Part shown: positions 27,609 through 36,752 of the stretch, in pieces
Numbering within the stretch: the stretch's first letter is position 1
Layout of the letters: every line of letters begins with the position of its first letter
DNA from: Poindextera sp035294785
GTDB lineage: Bacteria; Pseudomonadota; Alphaproteobacteria; Caulobacterales; Caulobacteraceae
DNA: 64,000 nucleotides
Assembly (NCBI GenBank): GCA_035294785.1
Contig: DATGKF010000121.1
Span: 1-64,000, forward strand
Reading direction: 5' to 3'
The notes under the pieces: generated by a model
Databases searched by the model: none
Told to the model about the DNA's origin: nothing
Seen by the model: the letters and a program-made list of their open reading frames with translations, nothing else
Position numbers and translations under genes: made by a program

Positions 27609-29879
27609 ATGCCCACGCCCGGGCCGGCCATACGCGGCCAGCGCAGTCTGCTCAGGCAGATTCGCGAGGTCATGGAGGGTGGCGGGCCGGTGCAGGCCCG
27701 GCTCGACGCGGCCGTGCGCAACATCGCCGGCTCTATGGTGGCGGAGGTGTGCTCGGTTTATCTGCGCCGCGCGTCGGGCGATCTCGAACTCTTCGCCACC
27801 GAAGGTCTGAGCGCTGACGCGGTGCACGTCACCCGGCTGGGTCCCGGCGAAGGGCTGGTGGGCGAGATCGTCAAGCTCGGAAGGCCGCTCAACCTCTCGG
27901 ACGCGCCGAGCCATCCGGCCTTCGCCTACCGGCCGGAGACCGGCGAGGACCCCTACCACGCATTCCTGGGCGTGCCGCTGTTGCGCGGCGGGCGCGCGAT
28001 CGGCGTGCTGGTCGTGCAGAACCGCACCGAGCGCGTCTACGCCGAGGACGAGGTCGAGGACCTGCAGATCATCGCGATGGTGCTGGCGGAGATGGTCGCC
28101 GGCGGCGAGCGGCTGAGCGAAGCGGCGCTCAAGGACGTCGAGATCGCGCCGCACCGGCCCGAGCGCCTGAAGGGCGTTCGCTTCGCCGAGGGGCTGGCCT
28201 ACGGCTTCGCGGTGCTGCACGAGGCGCCGGTCGCCTCGGACGAACTGCTGTCAGACGACATCCCCGCCGAGGAGGCGCGGCTGAAGAGCGCCGTCGCCGC
28301 CCTGCAGACTCAGATCGACGAGATGATGGACGGCCAGCACGGCCTGGTCGGCGCCTCCTTCGAAGTGATCGAGAGCTATCGGATGTTCGCCCATAGCCGC
28401 AGCTGGAACCGCTCGCTAGAGGAGGCGGTGCGCGGGGGCCTGACCGCGGAGGCGGCCGTCGAGCGGGTGCGCTCCGAGCATCGCGCCACCGTCGGCCAGG
28501 CGCGCGATCCGTACCTGCGTGAACGGCTGCACGATCTTGAGGATCTCAACGACCGGCTGCTGCGGCACCTCTCTGGCGACGGCGGGCGAACGCATCGCGA
28601 ACTCCCCGACGACGCCATCCTCATCGCGCGCAACCTCGGTCCTGCCGACATCCTCGAATACGACCGCGGTCGGCTGAAGGGCATCCTCCTGGAAGAGGGA
28701 TCGGTCGCCAGCCACGCCGGCATCGTCGCCCGCGCGCTCGAGATTCCCTGCGTCGGCCGGCTGGCGGGGCTGCGCGACCGGGTCAGCGAGGGCGACCCGG
28801 TGATCGTCGATGCCGAGACCAGCGAGGCATACCTGCGGCCCAGGCAGGACGTGGTCGAGGCGCTCAAGTCGCGCATGGCCGTCCGCGACCAGCGTCGCGC
28901 CGAGTTTGCACGCCTGCGCGACACGCCGGCATTCACACGCGACGGCGCCAAGATCGCGCTCTTGATGAACGCCGGCCTCGCCGTCGATCTCGACATCCTC
29001 GCCGAGACCGGCGCGGAGGGCATCGGCCTCTTCCGCACCGAGTTCCAGTTCATGGTCGCCGAGGAGCTGCCGCGCTTCAACGCCCAGACGCAGCTCTACA
29101 CCCGCGTGCTCGAGGCCGCGGCCGGCATGCCGGTGACCTTCCGCACGCTGGATCTCGGCGGCGACAAGATCTTGCCCTACCTGGACGCCGAACGGGAGGA
29201 CAACCCGGCGCTGGGCTGGCGCGCCATCCGCATGGGGCTCGACCGCAATGGCACGCTCCTGAAGCTGCAGCTCCGCGCGCTTATCGCCGCGGCGCGCGGA
29301 CGCGAACTGCGCGTGATGTTCCCGCTCATCGCCAGCGTCGAGGAGTTCCGCGCCGCGCGCGCGCTCGTCGACAAGGAGATCGCCTGGGCCCAGCGCCGCG
29401 GGCGCCCGGCGCCGGTGACGCTCCGTGTTGGGGCGATGATCGAGGCGCCATCGCTGATCTGGCACCTGGACGCGCTCCTGCCGATGACGGACTTCGTCTC
29501 GGTCGGAACCAACGACCTGATGCAGTACCTCTTCGCCGCCGATCGCGGCAATCCGCTGGTGGCCGAGCGTTACGATCCGCTCTCGCCCCCGGCGCTGCGC
29601 GCGCTGAAGACCATACAGGACGCCTGCGCGGAGAGCGGAACCCCGGTCTCGGTGTGCGGCGAAATGGCCGGGCGCCCGATCGAGGCTTTCGCGCTCATCG
29701 CGCTCGGCTATGATCAACTGTCGATGCCGCCGAGCGGCATTGGTCCCGTCAAACAGATGGTTCTGTCCTGCGATCGTGAGGCGGCGCGACGCGGCGTCGA
29801 CAGCCTCTTGCGGGGCAGCGGCGGCTCAGTCCGTCGGCAGGTGGAGACCCTGGCGCGCAAGTTGTCGGTCGTCATTTAA
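27609..29879 (+). CDS. ptsP: PTS Ntr enzyme I (PtsP, EI-Ntr)
   Basis: 756 residues. An N-terminal GAF domain of about 150 residues (VCSVYLRRASGDLELF, LVGEIVKLGRPLNL) is followed by the enzyme I phosphotransfer domains. The active His is His369 in EEGSVASHAGIVARAL; the PEP-binding part contains GIGLFRTEFQFM, TFRTLDLGGDKILPYL and SVCGEMAGRP. It autophosphorylates from PEP and passes phosphate to NPr, linking nitrogen status to regulation. GAF probably senses glutamine. A GGAG precedes ATG 27609. Confidence 0.97.
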   Translation: MPTPGPAIRGQRSLLRQIREVMEGGGPVQARLDAAVRNIAGSMVAEVCSVYLRRASGDLELFATEGLSADAVHVTRLGPGEGLVGEIVKLGRPLNLSDAPSHPAFAYRPETGEDPYHAFLGVPLLRGGRAIGVLVVQNRTERVYAEDEVEDLQIIAMVLAEMVAGGERLSEAALKDVEIAPHRPERLKGVRFAEGLAYGFAVLHEAPVASDELLSDDIPAEEARLKSAVAALQTQIDEMMDGQHGLVGASFEVIESYRMFAHSRSWNRSLEEAVRGGLTAEAAVERVRSEHRATVGQARDPYLRERLHDLEDLNDRLLRHLSGDGGRTHRELPDDAILIARNLGPADILEYDRGRLKGILLEEGSVASHAGIVARALEIPCVGRLAGLRDRVSEGDPVIVDAETSEAYLRPRQDVVEALKSRMAVRDQRRAEFARLRDTPAFTRDGAKIALLMNAGLAVDLDILAETGAEGIGLFRTEFQFMVAEELPRFNAQTQLYTRVLEAAAGMPVTFRTLDLGGDKILPYLDAEREDNPALGWRAIRMGLDRNGTLLKLQLRALIAAARGRELRVMFPLIASVEEFRAARALVDKEIAWAQRRGRPAPVTLRVGAMIEAPSLIWHLDALLPMTDFVSVGTNDLMQYLFAADRGNPLVAERYDPLSPPALRALKTIQDACAESGTPVSVCGEMAGRPIEAFALIALGYDQLSMPPSGIGPVKQMVLSCDREAARRGVDSLLRGSGGSVRRQVETLARKLSVVI

Positions 29880-29986
29880 CGCTTTGAGAACAGTGTTGAA
29901 TTCTGATATTTGTCCACAGCGACTGATTTGCGGGTCGGGATGCGGTTAATCGCTATGAACGATGCTGCTCAAGCGCGGCCACAGCC

Positions 29987-30979
29987 ATGGCGCCGGTAGA
30001 CGCGGGCGTCATGGCGTCCGGCATCGCGTCCGGCATGGCGTTCGCCGGCGGCGACGCAGGCGCTGCTGCGGCCGGCGACGAACTGCTCGATCGCGCCGAA
30101 ACGCTCGGTGCGGCCTTCCGCCAGCGCCGCGAGGCGCTGGGAGTCAGCCTCGAACACTTGTCGATGACGACGCGGATCAAGCCCCAATACCTGGCCGCGC
30201 TCGAGGAGATGCGGTTCGAAGACCTTCCCTCGCGCGCCTTCGTCGTCGGTTACGTGCGCGCCTGCGCCGCGACGCTCGGGTTCAATCCAGAGGCCGCCGT
30301 CGAGCGCTACAAGCGGGAGGCCCCCGCATCGGGGCCGGCTCTGGCCACGCCGGTCAGCGTCGATCGCGATCGCGACCGCGACCCGAGGGTGCGTGCGTTC
30401 GTCATGCTCGGCGGGCTGGTCGTGGCCGCCATCGTCGTCTGGAACGTCGCCGAACGGTTGCGCGTCCACGCGCCCGCGCGCCGCGGTCCCGCGCCGATCG
30501 TATTGCCGGCTGCGGCGTCGTCCACGAAGGGGCCGAGCGGTCCAGTCACGCTGGGCGCGCCCCTGCCGCCGCCGGCCGAGGCCACGAACCCGGAGCCCTA
30601 CGTCACCCCAGGGCTCGACGTCGGCTCGAGCGCGCCGCCCGGGGCCGTCGCGCCGGCGATGCCGGCGGCCGGGACGCCGTTCGACGCCAAGGGGCAGACG
30701 GTCTACGGCGCGGCGCCCGCCGCGGCCCACATCATCCTGGTCGCGGTCAAGCCGGTGTCGCTGGTCGTGCGGGGCTCTGACGGCAAGGTCTATTTCGCCC
30801 GCCAGCTCGAGACCGGCCAGGCCTACGCCGCGCCTGTCCTCGATGGGCTCCAGGCCGAGGTGTCGAACCCAGCCGTTGTGGGCGTTTATGTCGACCGGGT
30901 GCTGAGAGGCCCGCTGACGGCCGCGACGGCGTCGCTGTCCAGCCTCGGGGCCGTCGCCCCGGCGCCGGCGCACCCCTAA
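29987..30979 (+). CDS. RodZ-like helix-turn-helix membrane protein
   Basis: 330 residues. An Xre-type HTH domain (GAAFRQRREALGVSLEHLSMTTRIKPQYLAALE, about residues 39-100) precedes a TM helix (VRAFVMLGGLVVAAIVVWNV, about 136-155), a long Pro/Ala linker and a periplasmic DUF4115-like beta domain (ILVAVKPVSLVVRGSDGKVYF, RQLETGQAY). This is the RodZ architecture, which links MreB to the cell-wall elongation machinery; the divergent sequence leaves a generic HTH-membrane role possible. The start is uncertain because of repeated Ala/Gly/Met at the N-terminus. Confidence 0.8.
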   Translation: MAPVDAGVMASGIASGMAFAGGDAGAAAAGDELLDRAETLGAAFRQRREALGVSLEHLSMTTRIKPQYLAALEEMRFEDLPSRAFVVGYVRACAATLGFNPEAAVERYKREAPASGPALATPVSVDRDRDRDPRVRAFVMLGGLVVAAIVVWNVAERLRVHAPARRGPAPIVLPAAASSTKGPSGPVTLGAPLPPPAEATNPEPYVTPGLDVGSSAPPGAVAPAMPAAGTPFDAKGQTVYGAAPAAAHIILVAVKPVSLVVRGSDGKVYFARQLETGQAYAAPVLDGLQAEVSNPAVVGVYVDRVLRGPLTAATASLSSLGAVAPAPAHP

Positions 30980-31040
30980 CGCAAGTTTCACATACCGAGG
31001 GTTGGGCCGAGGCCGCCGATAGCTTATTGAACCGCCGGCA

Positions 31041-32177
31041 ATGACCACGCTTGAGCAGCTGCGCCCCTGGCGCGCAATTCAGCGCCGCCCGACCCGGAAG
31101 ATCCGCGTCGGCTCGGTCGAGGTCGGCGGCGACGCGCCGATCAGCGTCCAGTCGATGACCAACACCCTGACCGCCGACGCGGACGCGACCATCGCCCAGG
31201 TCCGCGCGCTGGAAGAGGCCGGCGCGGACATCGTGCGCGTCTCCTGCCCCGACGAGGCGTCGACGGCCGCCATGCCGGCGATCGTCAAGGCGTCGCGCGT
31301 GCCGATCGTGGCCGACATCCACTTCCACTACAAGCGGGCCATCGAAGCGGCGGAAGCCGGGGCGGCCTGCCTGCGCATCAATCCAGGCAACATCGGCTCG
31401 GCGCAGCGCGTTCGCGACGTCGTGCAGGCCGCGCGCGATCACGGATGCTCGATGCGCATCGGCGTCAACGCCGGCTCGCTCGAACGCGAACTCCTGGAGC
31501 GCTATGGCGAGCCCTGCCCGGACGCGATGGTCGAGAGCGCGCTGGGTCACGCACGCATCCTCCAGGACCACGACTTTCACGAGTTCAAGATCAGTGTCAA
31601 AGCGTCGGACCTGTTCCTCACCGTCGCTGCCTACCAGCTGCTGGCCGAGGCGATCGACTGCCCGCTGCATCTGGGCATCACCGAGGCCGGGCCGACCCGG
31701 CCGGGCACTATCAAGTCGGCGATCGGCATGGGCGCGCTGCTCTGGGCCGGCATCGGCGACACCATCCGCGTCTCGCTCGCCGCCGACCCGGTCGAGGAGG
31801 TGAAGGCCGGCTTCGACATGCTGAAGGCGCTTGGTCTGCGCCATCGCGGCGTCAACATCATCGCCTGCCCGTCTTGCGCGCGTCAGGGCTTCAACGTCAT
31901 CGAGACCGTCGGCGCCTTGGAAGAGCGGCTGGCGCACGTCACCACGCCGATGTCGCTCTCGATCATCGGCTGCGTCGTCAACGGTCCGGGCGAGGCCCTC
32001 TTCACCGACGTCGGCTTCACCGGCGGCGGCAAAGGGGCTGGCATGGTCTATCTGGCCGGCAAACAGGACCACAAGCTCGACAACGACCAAATGATCGACC
32101 ACATCGTCGCGTTGGTCGAGGCGCGCGCCGCCGAGATCGAGGCCAATGAGCGGGAGGCTCTGCAAGCCGCCGAATAG
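31041..32177 (+). CDS. ispG: 4-hydroxy-3-methylbut-2-enyl diphosphate synthase IspG (GcpE)
   Basis: 378 residues. IspG converts MEcPP to HMBPP in the MEP isoprenoid pathway with a [4Fe-4S] cluster. Motifs are GDAPISVQSMTNT, PIVADIHFHYKRAIE, LRINPGNIG, GVNAGSLE and HLGITEAGPTRPG, with cluster cysteines in IIACPSCARQGF and IIGCVVNGPGEA. It lies 61 bases downstream of the RodZ-like gene, probably in one operon, as is common in proteobacteria. Confidence 0.98.
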   Translation: MTTLEQLRPWRAIQRRPTRKIRVGSVEVGGDAPISVQSMTNTLTADADATIAQVRALEEAGADIVRVSCPDEASTAAMPAIVKASRVPIVADIHFHYKRAIEAAEAGAACLRINPGNIGSAQRVRDVVQAARDHGCSMRIGVNAGSLERELLERYGEPCPDAMVESALGHARILQDHDFHEFKISVKASDLFLTVAAYQLLAEAIDCPLHLGITEAGPTRPGTIKSAIGMGALLWAGIGDTIRVSLAADPVEEVKAGFDMLKALGLRHRGVNIIACPSCARQGFNVIETVGALEERLAHVTTPMSLSIIGCVVNGPGEALFTDVGFTGGGKGAGMVYLAGKQDHKLDNDQMIDHIVALVEARAAEIEANEREALQAAE

Positions 32178-32254
32178 GTTCCGCATCGTCACGCTTGCGC
32201 GTGGCAGGTGAACGCTGTTTAGATTGTTTTCGAACCGTAACAGGAGGGACGTTC

Positions 32255-32551
32255 ATGTCCGTAGACGGCAACTGGAATATCGTGGTCAGCTCGCCGATGG
32301 GCGACCAGCCCACGACGCTTTCGCTGAAGAACGACGGCGGCGCCCTGAGCGGCGAGCAAGGCGCGCAAGGCCAGTCCAGCCCCATCGCCAACGGTAAGGT
32401 GGACGGCGACACCGTGACCTGGTCGAACTCGATCACCCAGCCTTTCCCGATGACGCTGGAGTTCACCGGCACGCTCGCCGGCGACACGCTGAACGGCAAC
32501 GTGAAGGCGGGGTCGTTCGGCACCTTCCCGTTCAAGGGATCGCGGGCCTAG
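32255..32551 (+). CDS. Small conserved hypothetical beta-rich protein
   Basis: 98 residues. The sequence is rich in Thr, Gly, Asn and Ser with alternating strands (NWNIVVSSPMGDQPTTLSLK; GKVDGDTVTWSNSI; MTLEFTGTLAGDTLNGNVK), suggesting a small beta-sandwich or lipocalin-like barrel. No signal peptide or catalytic motif is visible. An AGGAGGG lies 6 bases before the ATG, so expression is likely strong. Function is unknown. Confidence 0.75.
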   Translation: MSVDGNWNIVVSSPMGDQPTTLSLKNDGGALSGEQGAQGQSSPIANGKVDGDTVTWSNSITQPFPMTLEFTGTLAGDTLNGNVKAGSFGTFPFKGSRA

Positions 32552-32681
32552 GGCTCATCCAATCCACCCCGCCCCCGTCTCATGTCGGCGGGCGGGGCGG
32601 CCAGCGCCTCTCCATCCGCCGCGGCCCGCGAGGCCGTCGGCGGTTTTGCTCGTTTCGCGCCCTTCTTTATGGTTCGGCCCC

Positions 32682-33752
32682 GTGCAGCTCCCCAAAGCCC
32701 GTCTCGACCAGGTGCTCGACCGCTTCCGCGAGGTTGAAGCGCGCATGGGCGCGGCCGCCGACGGGGCGGAGATCGTCCGCCTGGCCAAGGAGCACGCCGA
32801 GCTCAAGCCGGTCGTCGAGGCGGTCGAGGCGCTGGAACACGCCCGTGCGGAGGGCGACGACTACGCCGCCATGGCCGGCGGCGATGACGCCGAGCTGGCG
32901 GAACTCGCCCGCGACGAGCTCGAACTCCTGAACGAACGCCTGCCCGCGCTGGAGCGTGCTGTCGCCCTGCACCTGGCGCCGAAGGACAAGGACGAGAGCG
33001 CCTCGGCCATCCTCGAAATCCGCGCCGGCACCGGCGGCGACGAGGCCGCCTTGTTCGCTGGTGATCTCTTCCGCATGTATCAGCGCTATGCCCAGAACCA
33101 TGGCTGGAAGGTCGAGGTGGATTCGGTCTCCGAAGGCGAGGTCGGCGGGTACAAGGAGATCATCGCCGCCATCGAGGGCGACGGCGTCTTCGGCCGCTTG
33201 AAGTTCGAGAGCGGCGTCCACCGCGTGCAGCGCGTGCCCGACACCGAGGCGCAAGGGCGCATCCACACCTCGGCCGCGACGGTGGCCGTCCTCCCGGAGG
33301 TGGAGGACGTCGAGATCGAGATCAACGACTCTGACCTGCGGGTCGACACGTACCGCTCCTCCGGGGCCGGAGGCCAGCACGTCAACAAGACCGACTCCGC
33401 CGTCCGCATCACCCACCTGCCCACCGGCATCGTCGTCACCTCGTCGGAAAAGTCCCAGCACCAGAACCGCGCTCGGGCCCTCAAGGTGCTGAAGGCCCGC
33501 CTCTACGACCAGCAGCGCGAGGCGCTCGACAATGCCCGCGCCGACGCCCGCAAGAGCCAGGTCGGCTCCGGGGACCGCTCCGAGCGCATCCGCACCTACA
33601 ACTTCCCGCAGGGCCGCGTGACTGACCACCGCATCAACCTGACCCTCTACAACCTGCCGAAGATCATCGAGGGCGAAGCGCTGGACGACGTCATTGACCC
33701 GCTGATCGCCGAAGATCAGGCCGCCCGCCTGGCCTCGCTGGAGGCCGGGTGA
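32682..33752 (+). CDS. prfA: Peptide chain release factor 1
   Basis: 356 residues. RF1 terminates translation at UAA and UAG. The GGQ motif (SGAGGQHVNKTDSAVRITH) and the stop-recognition stretch RVPDTEAQGRIHTSAATVAV (PxT-type PDT) are present, with the C-terminal SHRI-like VTDHRINLTLYNLP. Start GTG 32682 (MQLPKARLDQ) fits family length; an upstream in-frame TTG (32646) adds an unlikely extension. Its TGA overlaps the prmC GTG (GTGA), the usual prfA-prmC pairing. Confidence 0.96.
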   Translation: MQLPKARLDQVLDRFREVEARMGAAADGAEIVRLAKEHAELKPVVEAVEALEHARAEGDDYAAMAGGDDAELAELARDELELLNERLPALERAVALHLAPKDKDESASAILEIRAGTGGDEAALFAGDLFRMYQRYAQNHGWKVEVDSVSEGEVGGYKEIIAAIEGDGVFGRLKFESGVHRVQRVPDTEAQGRIHTSAATVAVLPEVEDVEIEINDSDLRVDTYRSSGAGGQHVNKTDSAVRITHLPTGIVVTSSEKSQHQNRARALKVLKARLYDQQREALDNARADARKSQVGSGDRSERIRTYNFPQGRVTDHRINLTLYNLPKIIEGEALDDVIDPLIAEDQAARLASLEAG

Positions 33753-34603
33753 GCCTGACGCTGGTGCAGGCCTGGACGCAGGCGCGGGACCGGCTCAGCG
33801 CCGCGGGCGTCGAGGGGCCGGTGATCGACGCGCGCCTGCTTGTCGAGGCGGCGGCCGGGGCCACGCGAACCGACATCATCGCCGATCCGCATCGGGCGCT
33901 CACGCAGGCGCAGGCCGCGGCCCTCGACGGCTACCTCGCCCGGCGCGAACGACGTGAGCCGGTCAGCCACATCCTCGGGCGAAAGGGCTTCTGGAAGATC
34001 ATGGTCGGGGTGACGCCGGACGTACTGACGCCGAGGCCGGACACCGAAACCCTCGTCGATCTCATCCTGCGCGACCTGCCGGAGGGCCGAAGCTTCAGCA
34101 TCCTCGACCTCGGCGTCGGCTCCGGCGCCATCCTTCTGGCGATCCTGGCCGAGCGGCCGGCCGGCAAGGGACTGGGCGTGGACGTCTCCGATGCGGCGCT
34201 GGCCGTGGCGCGCGAGAACGCCGCCAATCTGGGGCTCGCGCAGCGAACGGCGCTGCTGCGCGGCGATTGGACGCTGGGGTTGGCCGACGAGAGCTTCGAC
34301 GTCGTGGTCTCCAACCCGCCCTACGTGGCGAGCGGCGATATCCCGACGCTTGCGCCTGAGGTGCGCGACCACGAACCGCGGGTGGCGCTGGACGGCGGGC
34401 CGGATGGCCTCGACGCCTACCGCCGCCTCGCGCCGGAGATTTTGCGCGTTCTGAATCCAGGCGGACGCTTTGCTGTCGAGATCGGCGCCGGCCAGGCGGC
34501 CGCGGTCCTTGGCCAGTTCGCCGCCGCCGGCGCGGTCGGGCTCGAGACGGCCCGCGACCTCGGCGACCGCGACCGCGTCGTGGCCGGTCGCCGCCGGCCT
34601 TAA
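33749..34603 (+). CDS. prmC: Release factor glutamine methyltransferase PrmC (HemK)
   Basis: 284 residues. It methylates the Gln of the GGQ motif in RF1/RF2. An N-terminal helical domain (VIDARLLVEAAAG, EPVSHILGRKGFW) is followed by the SAM fold: LTPRPDTETLVDLIL, ILDLGVGSGAILLA and the catalytic NPPY in VVSNPPYVAS, near residue 189. It starts with GTG overlapping the prfA stop, so the two are translationally coupled. Confidence 0.96.
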   Translation: MSLTLVQAWTQARDRLSAAGVEGPVIDARLLVEAAAGATRTDIIADPHRALTQAQAAALDGYLARRERREPVSHILGRKGFWKIMVGVTPDVLTPRPDTETLVDLILRDLPEGRSFSILDLGVGSGAILLAILAERPAGKGLGVDVSDAALAVARENAANLGLAQRTALLRGDWTLGLADESFDVVVSNPPYVASGDIPTLAPEVRDHEPRVALDGGPDGLDAYRRLAPEILRVLNPGGRFAVEIGAGQAAAVLGQFAAAGAVGLETARDLGDRDRVVAGRRRP

Positions 34604-34614
34604 ACAGAAATCCC

Positions 34615-34643
34615 TTGGAAAAAAGGCGGCGAGTCGCTACATT
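34615..34643 (+). promoter_or_regulatory. Candidate sigma70-type promoter upstream of the DUF4167 gene
   Basis: TTGGAA and TACATT are separated by 17 bases, each 4 of 6 to consensus, in an AT-richer stretch within the 258-base gap after prmC. The predicted start point near 34650 would give a leader of about 210 bases. No other clear element was seen in the gap. Confidence 0.4.
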
Positions 34644-34861
34644 TGGAGCGTCTCCCAAATCGTCGAGGCGTTGGGGCCGCTTAGTTGAACGCGGCTCTGC
34701 TCGACGGATAAGCCGCCGGCACGGGGCGCTCGCGGCGGGGACGCGGAGCTAGCGCTTTCGACAGGATCGTCACGGGCCGACAAGCCCGATCCGAACCAAG
34801 CCAGGGCCCTCGCGCGATCAGGGATGTTCCTTGAGGAGCGCCGGCCAGATTGCTGGACAAC

Positions 34862-35827
34862 ATGAGAGATTTCAAAGGTATGAAGCGGCAGCGCAGCCGC
34901 AATCGAGGCGGCGGAGGCGGCAAGCCCCAGCACAACGCCAATCGCGCGTTCGAGTCGAACGGGCCCGACGGCGTCAAGATCAGGGGCGCCGCCCAGCACG
35001 TGTTCGAGAAGTATCAGCAGCTCGCCCGCGATGCGCTCACCGCCGGCGATCGCGTGCTGGCGGAGAACTACCAGCAGCACGCCGAGCACTATTTCCGCGT
35101 GCTCCGCGCCGTTCAGCCGCAGCGGGCGCCCAGCGACATCATGGGCCGCGACGCCTTCGCGTCCGGCTTCGACATCGACTTCGAGGACGAGAGCGGCCAA
35201 CAGCAGCAGCCGGACGCCGAATCCGGCCAGGACGGCGGCGACGCGGACGGCGAGCGCGGCGAATGGCGCCAGGATGGCCAGCGATACGAAGCGCGCCAGA
35301 ACGACCGTCAGCGCAACAACGGCTATCGGGACGACCGCAACGGCGGCTACCGCGACGACAGACCCAGAGACGACAGACCCAGGGACGACCGTCCGCGCGA
35401 CGACCGCCCCAGAGAGGAGCGCCCCAGGGACGACCGGCCCCGGGATGATCGGCCCAGAGACGACCGGCCCAGGGATGACCGACCCCGGGAGGACCGCTTC
35501 CGCGACGATCGTCAGCGGGGCGACCGCTACCGCGATGACCGGCGTTACGACCGCAACGACCGCCCGGCTGATCCGCTGGCCGTGGTCGAACCCCAAGCCA
35601 CGCCGCTGACCGCCGCCGAAGCCGCCTCGCCGATCCTGCGCTCGCAGGACGGCGGCGTGAGCCAAGCCCCGGCCTTTCTGCAGGCGCGCAGCGCGCCTGA
35701 GGCGGGCGACGAAGCCGTCGGCGAAGCGCGACCGCGTGGACGGCGTCGTCGTGGTCCGCGCGGCTTTGACGATGCGACCGGCGGTGAGAGCCCCGATTCG
35801 ACCGCCGAGGCCGCCGAAGAGGCCTAG
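34862..35827 (+). CDS. DUF4167 domain protein with mixed-charge RDDRP repeat
   Basis: 321 residues. The N-terminal about 100 residues match DUF4167 (MKRQRSRNRG with a Gly run, then VFEKYQQLARDALTAGDRVLAENYQQHAEHYFRVL). The middle is disordered, with a Gln/Asp-rich part and a tandem RDDRP array, then a poorly conserved tail with a basic RGRRRRGPRG patch. DUF4167 has no established function; the basic and repetitive ends suggest RNA or ribosome contact. It follows prfA-prmC at a distance. Start at MRDFKGMKRQ; Met at 34880 is an alternative and is the usual family start. Confidence 0.85.
   Translation: MRDFKGMKRQRSRNRGGGGGKPQHNANRAFESNGPDGVKIRGAAQHVFEKYQQLARDALTAGDRVLAENYQQHAEHYFRVLRAVQPQRAPSDIMGRDAFASGFDIDFEDESGQQQQPDAESGQDGGDADGERGEWRQDGQRYEARQNDRQRNNGYRDDRNGGYRDDRPRDDRPRDDRPRDDRPREERPRDDRPRDDRPRDDRPRDDRPREDRFRDDRQRGDRYRDDRRYDRNDRPADPLAVVEPQATPLTAAEAASPILRSQDGGVSQAPAFLQARSAPEAGDEAVGEARPRGRRRRGPRGFDDATGGESPDSTAEAAEEA
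35351..35500 (+). repeat. 15-bp tandem repeat coding RDDRP
   Basis: Nine consecutive 15-base units encode RDDRP or REERP, followed by one degenerate REDRF unit, inside the DUF4167 gene. Third positions vary (gac/gat, aga/agg/cgg), so the peptide is conserved more strictly than the DNA, which argues for selection on the mixed-charge sequence. Confidence 0.9.
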
Positions 35828-35840
35828 CCCCGGCTTCCGC

Positions 35841-36719
35841 TCACGGTTTCAGGCCGATAAGCCGCTTGGCGCTTCGCCGGATGATGTGGCGCGTCTTGTA
35901 AACCCGACGATCGGCGTAGAGGAAAAGCAGCGCCGCCCAAACCGCGCGCCCAGGACCGGGCGCGACCCGCTCGTCGACGAACGTGCTGGCGATATCGAGA
36001 AACGTGCGTCGGAGCTGCAGCAGCATGTCGAGGTCGGCCTCCGTCCGCGGCGGCGGCGGCTGCCCGGGCGGGCCAGCGCGCGGCCTGAGCGCGGCCTCGA
36101 ACGTGGTCGAATGCGTGCCGACGACGGCGTCATCCATGAAGAACGGCAACAGCACCAGAAAGTCGGCGGCCCATCCGTTGTCGCCATAGGGCGCCCAGGC
36201 CCGGCGCATGACGTCGGCCAGCGCCGCGCGCCGGAAGAGGCCATAGATCCAGCTCGCGCTTGACCGGAACATCAGCGTTCGGACGTCCTTCGGCGCGCCG
36301 CCGCCTGCGAGGCGGGGGAAACGTGTTTCGCGAATGGTCTCGCCACGGAACGTTCCGATGACGCGCCCGACCGCCAGCTGCTTGGCCGGATTGGCCTCGA
36401 GCAGCCGGTGCAGCACCTCCAGATAGTTCGCGTCCGACCGGTCGTCGGCGGCGCGCCAAAGGAAGTAAGGCGTCTGCGCCGCGTCCAGCGCGTCGAGGAA
36501 GTTCTGCATCGCCCCCTTGTTTTCAGGCTGGCGGATCAGGCGGAAACGTGGGTCGCGGGCGGCGAAGGCCGCGGCGATTTCCGCCGTTGCGTCGGTCGAG
36601 GCGTTGTCGAAGACGAGGGCGGTGAAGTCGCCGAAGGTCTGCGCGGCCAGGCCCGCGAGGCAGGTCTCGAGCCGCGCCTCTTCGTTGAACACCGGCACCC
36701 CGATGGTGATCACCGTCAT
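35841..36719 (-). CDS. Glycosyltransferase family 2 protein
   Basis: 292 residues with a GT-A fold: TIGVPVFNEEARLETCLAGL, VFDNASTDATAEIAAAFA, RLIRQPENKGAMQNFLDAL and the metal-binding-like FLWRAADDRSDANYLE. No TM helices are evident, so it is probably a cytoplasmic enzyme acting on surface glycan precursors. Donor and acceptor are unknown. It is convergent with DUF4167, 13 bases apart, and divergent from the GNAT gene. Confidence 0.88.
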   Translation of the reverse strand: MTVITIGVPVFNEEARLETCLAGLAAQTFGDFTALVFDNASTDATAEIAAAFAARDPRFRLIRQPENKGAMQNFLDALDAAQTPYFLWRAADDRSDANYLEVLHRLLEANPAKQLAVGRVIGTFRGETIRETRFPRLAGGGAPKDVRTLMFRSSASWIYGLFRRAALADVMRRAWAPYGDNGWAADFLVLLPFFMDDAVVGTHSTTFEAALRPRAGPPGQPPPPRTEADLDMLLQLRRTFLDIASTFVDERVAPGPGRAVWAALLFLYADRRVYKTRHIIRRSAKRLIGLKP

Positions 36720-36752
36720 GACAAGCTGGGCCCGGCCGGCCTAGGAAAGCGC

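Noticed and set aside
30980..31040. Sigma70 promoter before ispG (TTGGGC / TATTGA, 17-base gap)
   Set aside because: Both boxes match poorly and the gap is only 61 bases within a likely operon.
30747..32192. 481-codon frame opposite ispG
   Set aside because: ispG is unambiguous on the plus strand; the antisense product is low complexity.
35351..35500. CRISPR-like tandem 15-bp repeat in the DUF4167 gene
   Set aside because: It is an in-frame coding repeat with no spacers and codon-level drift.
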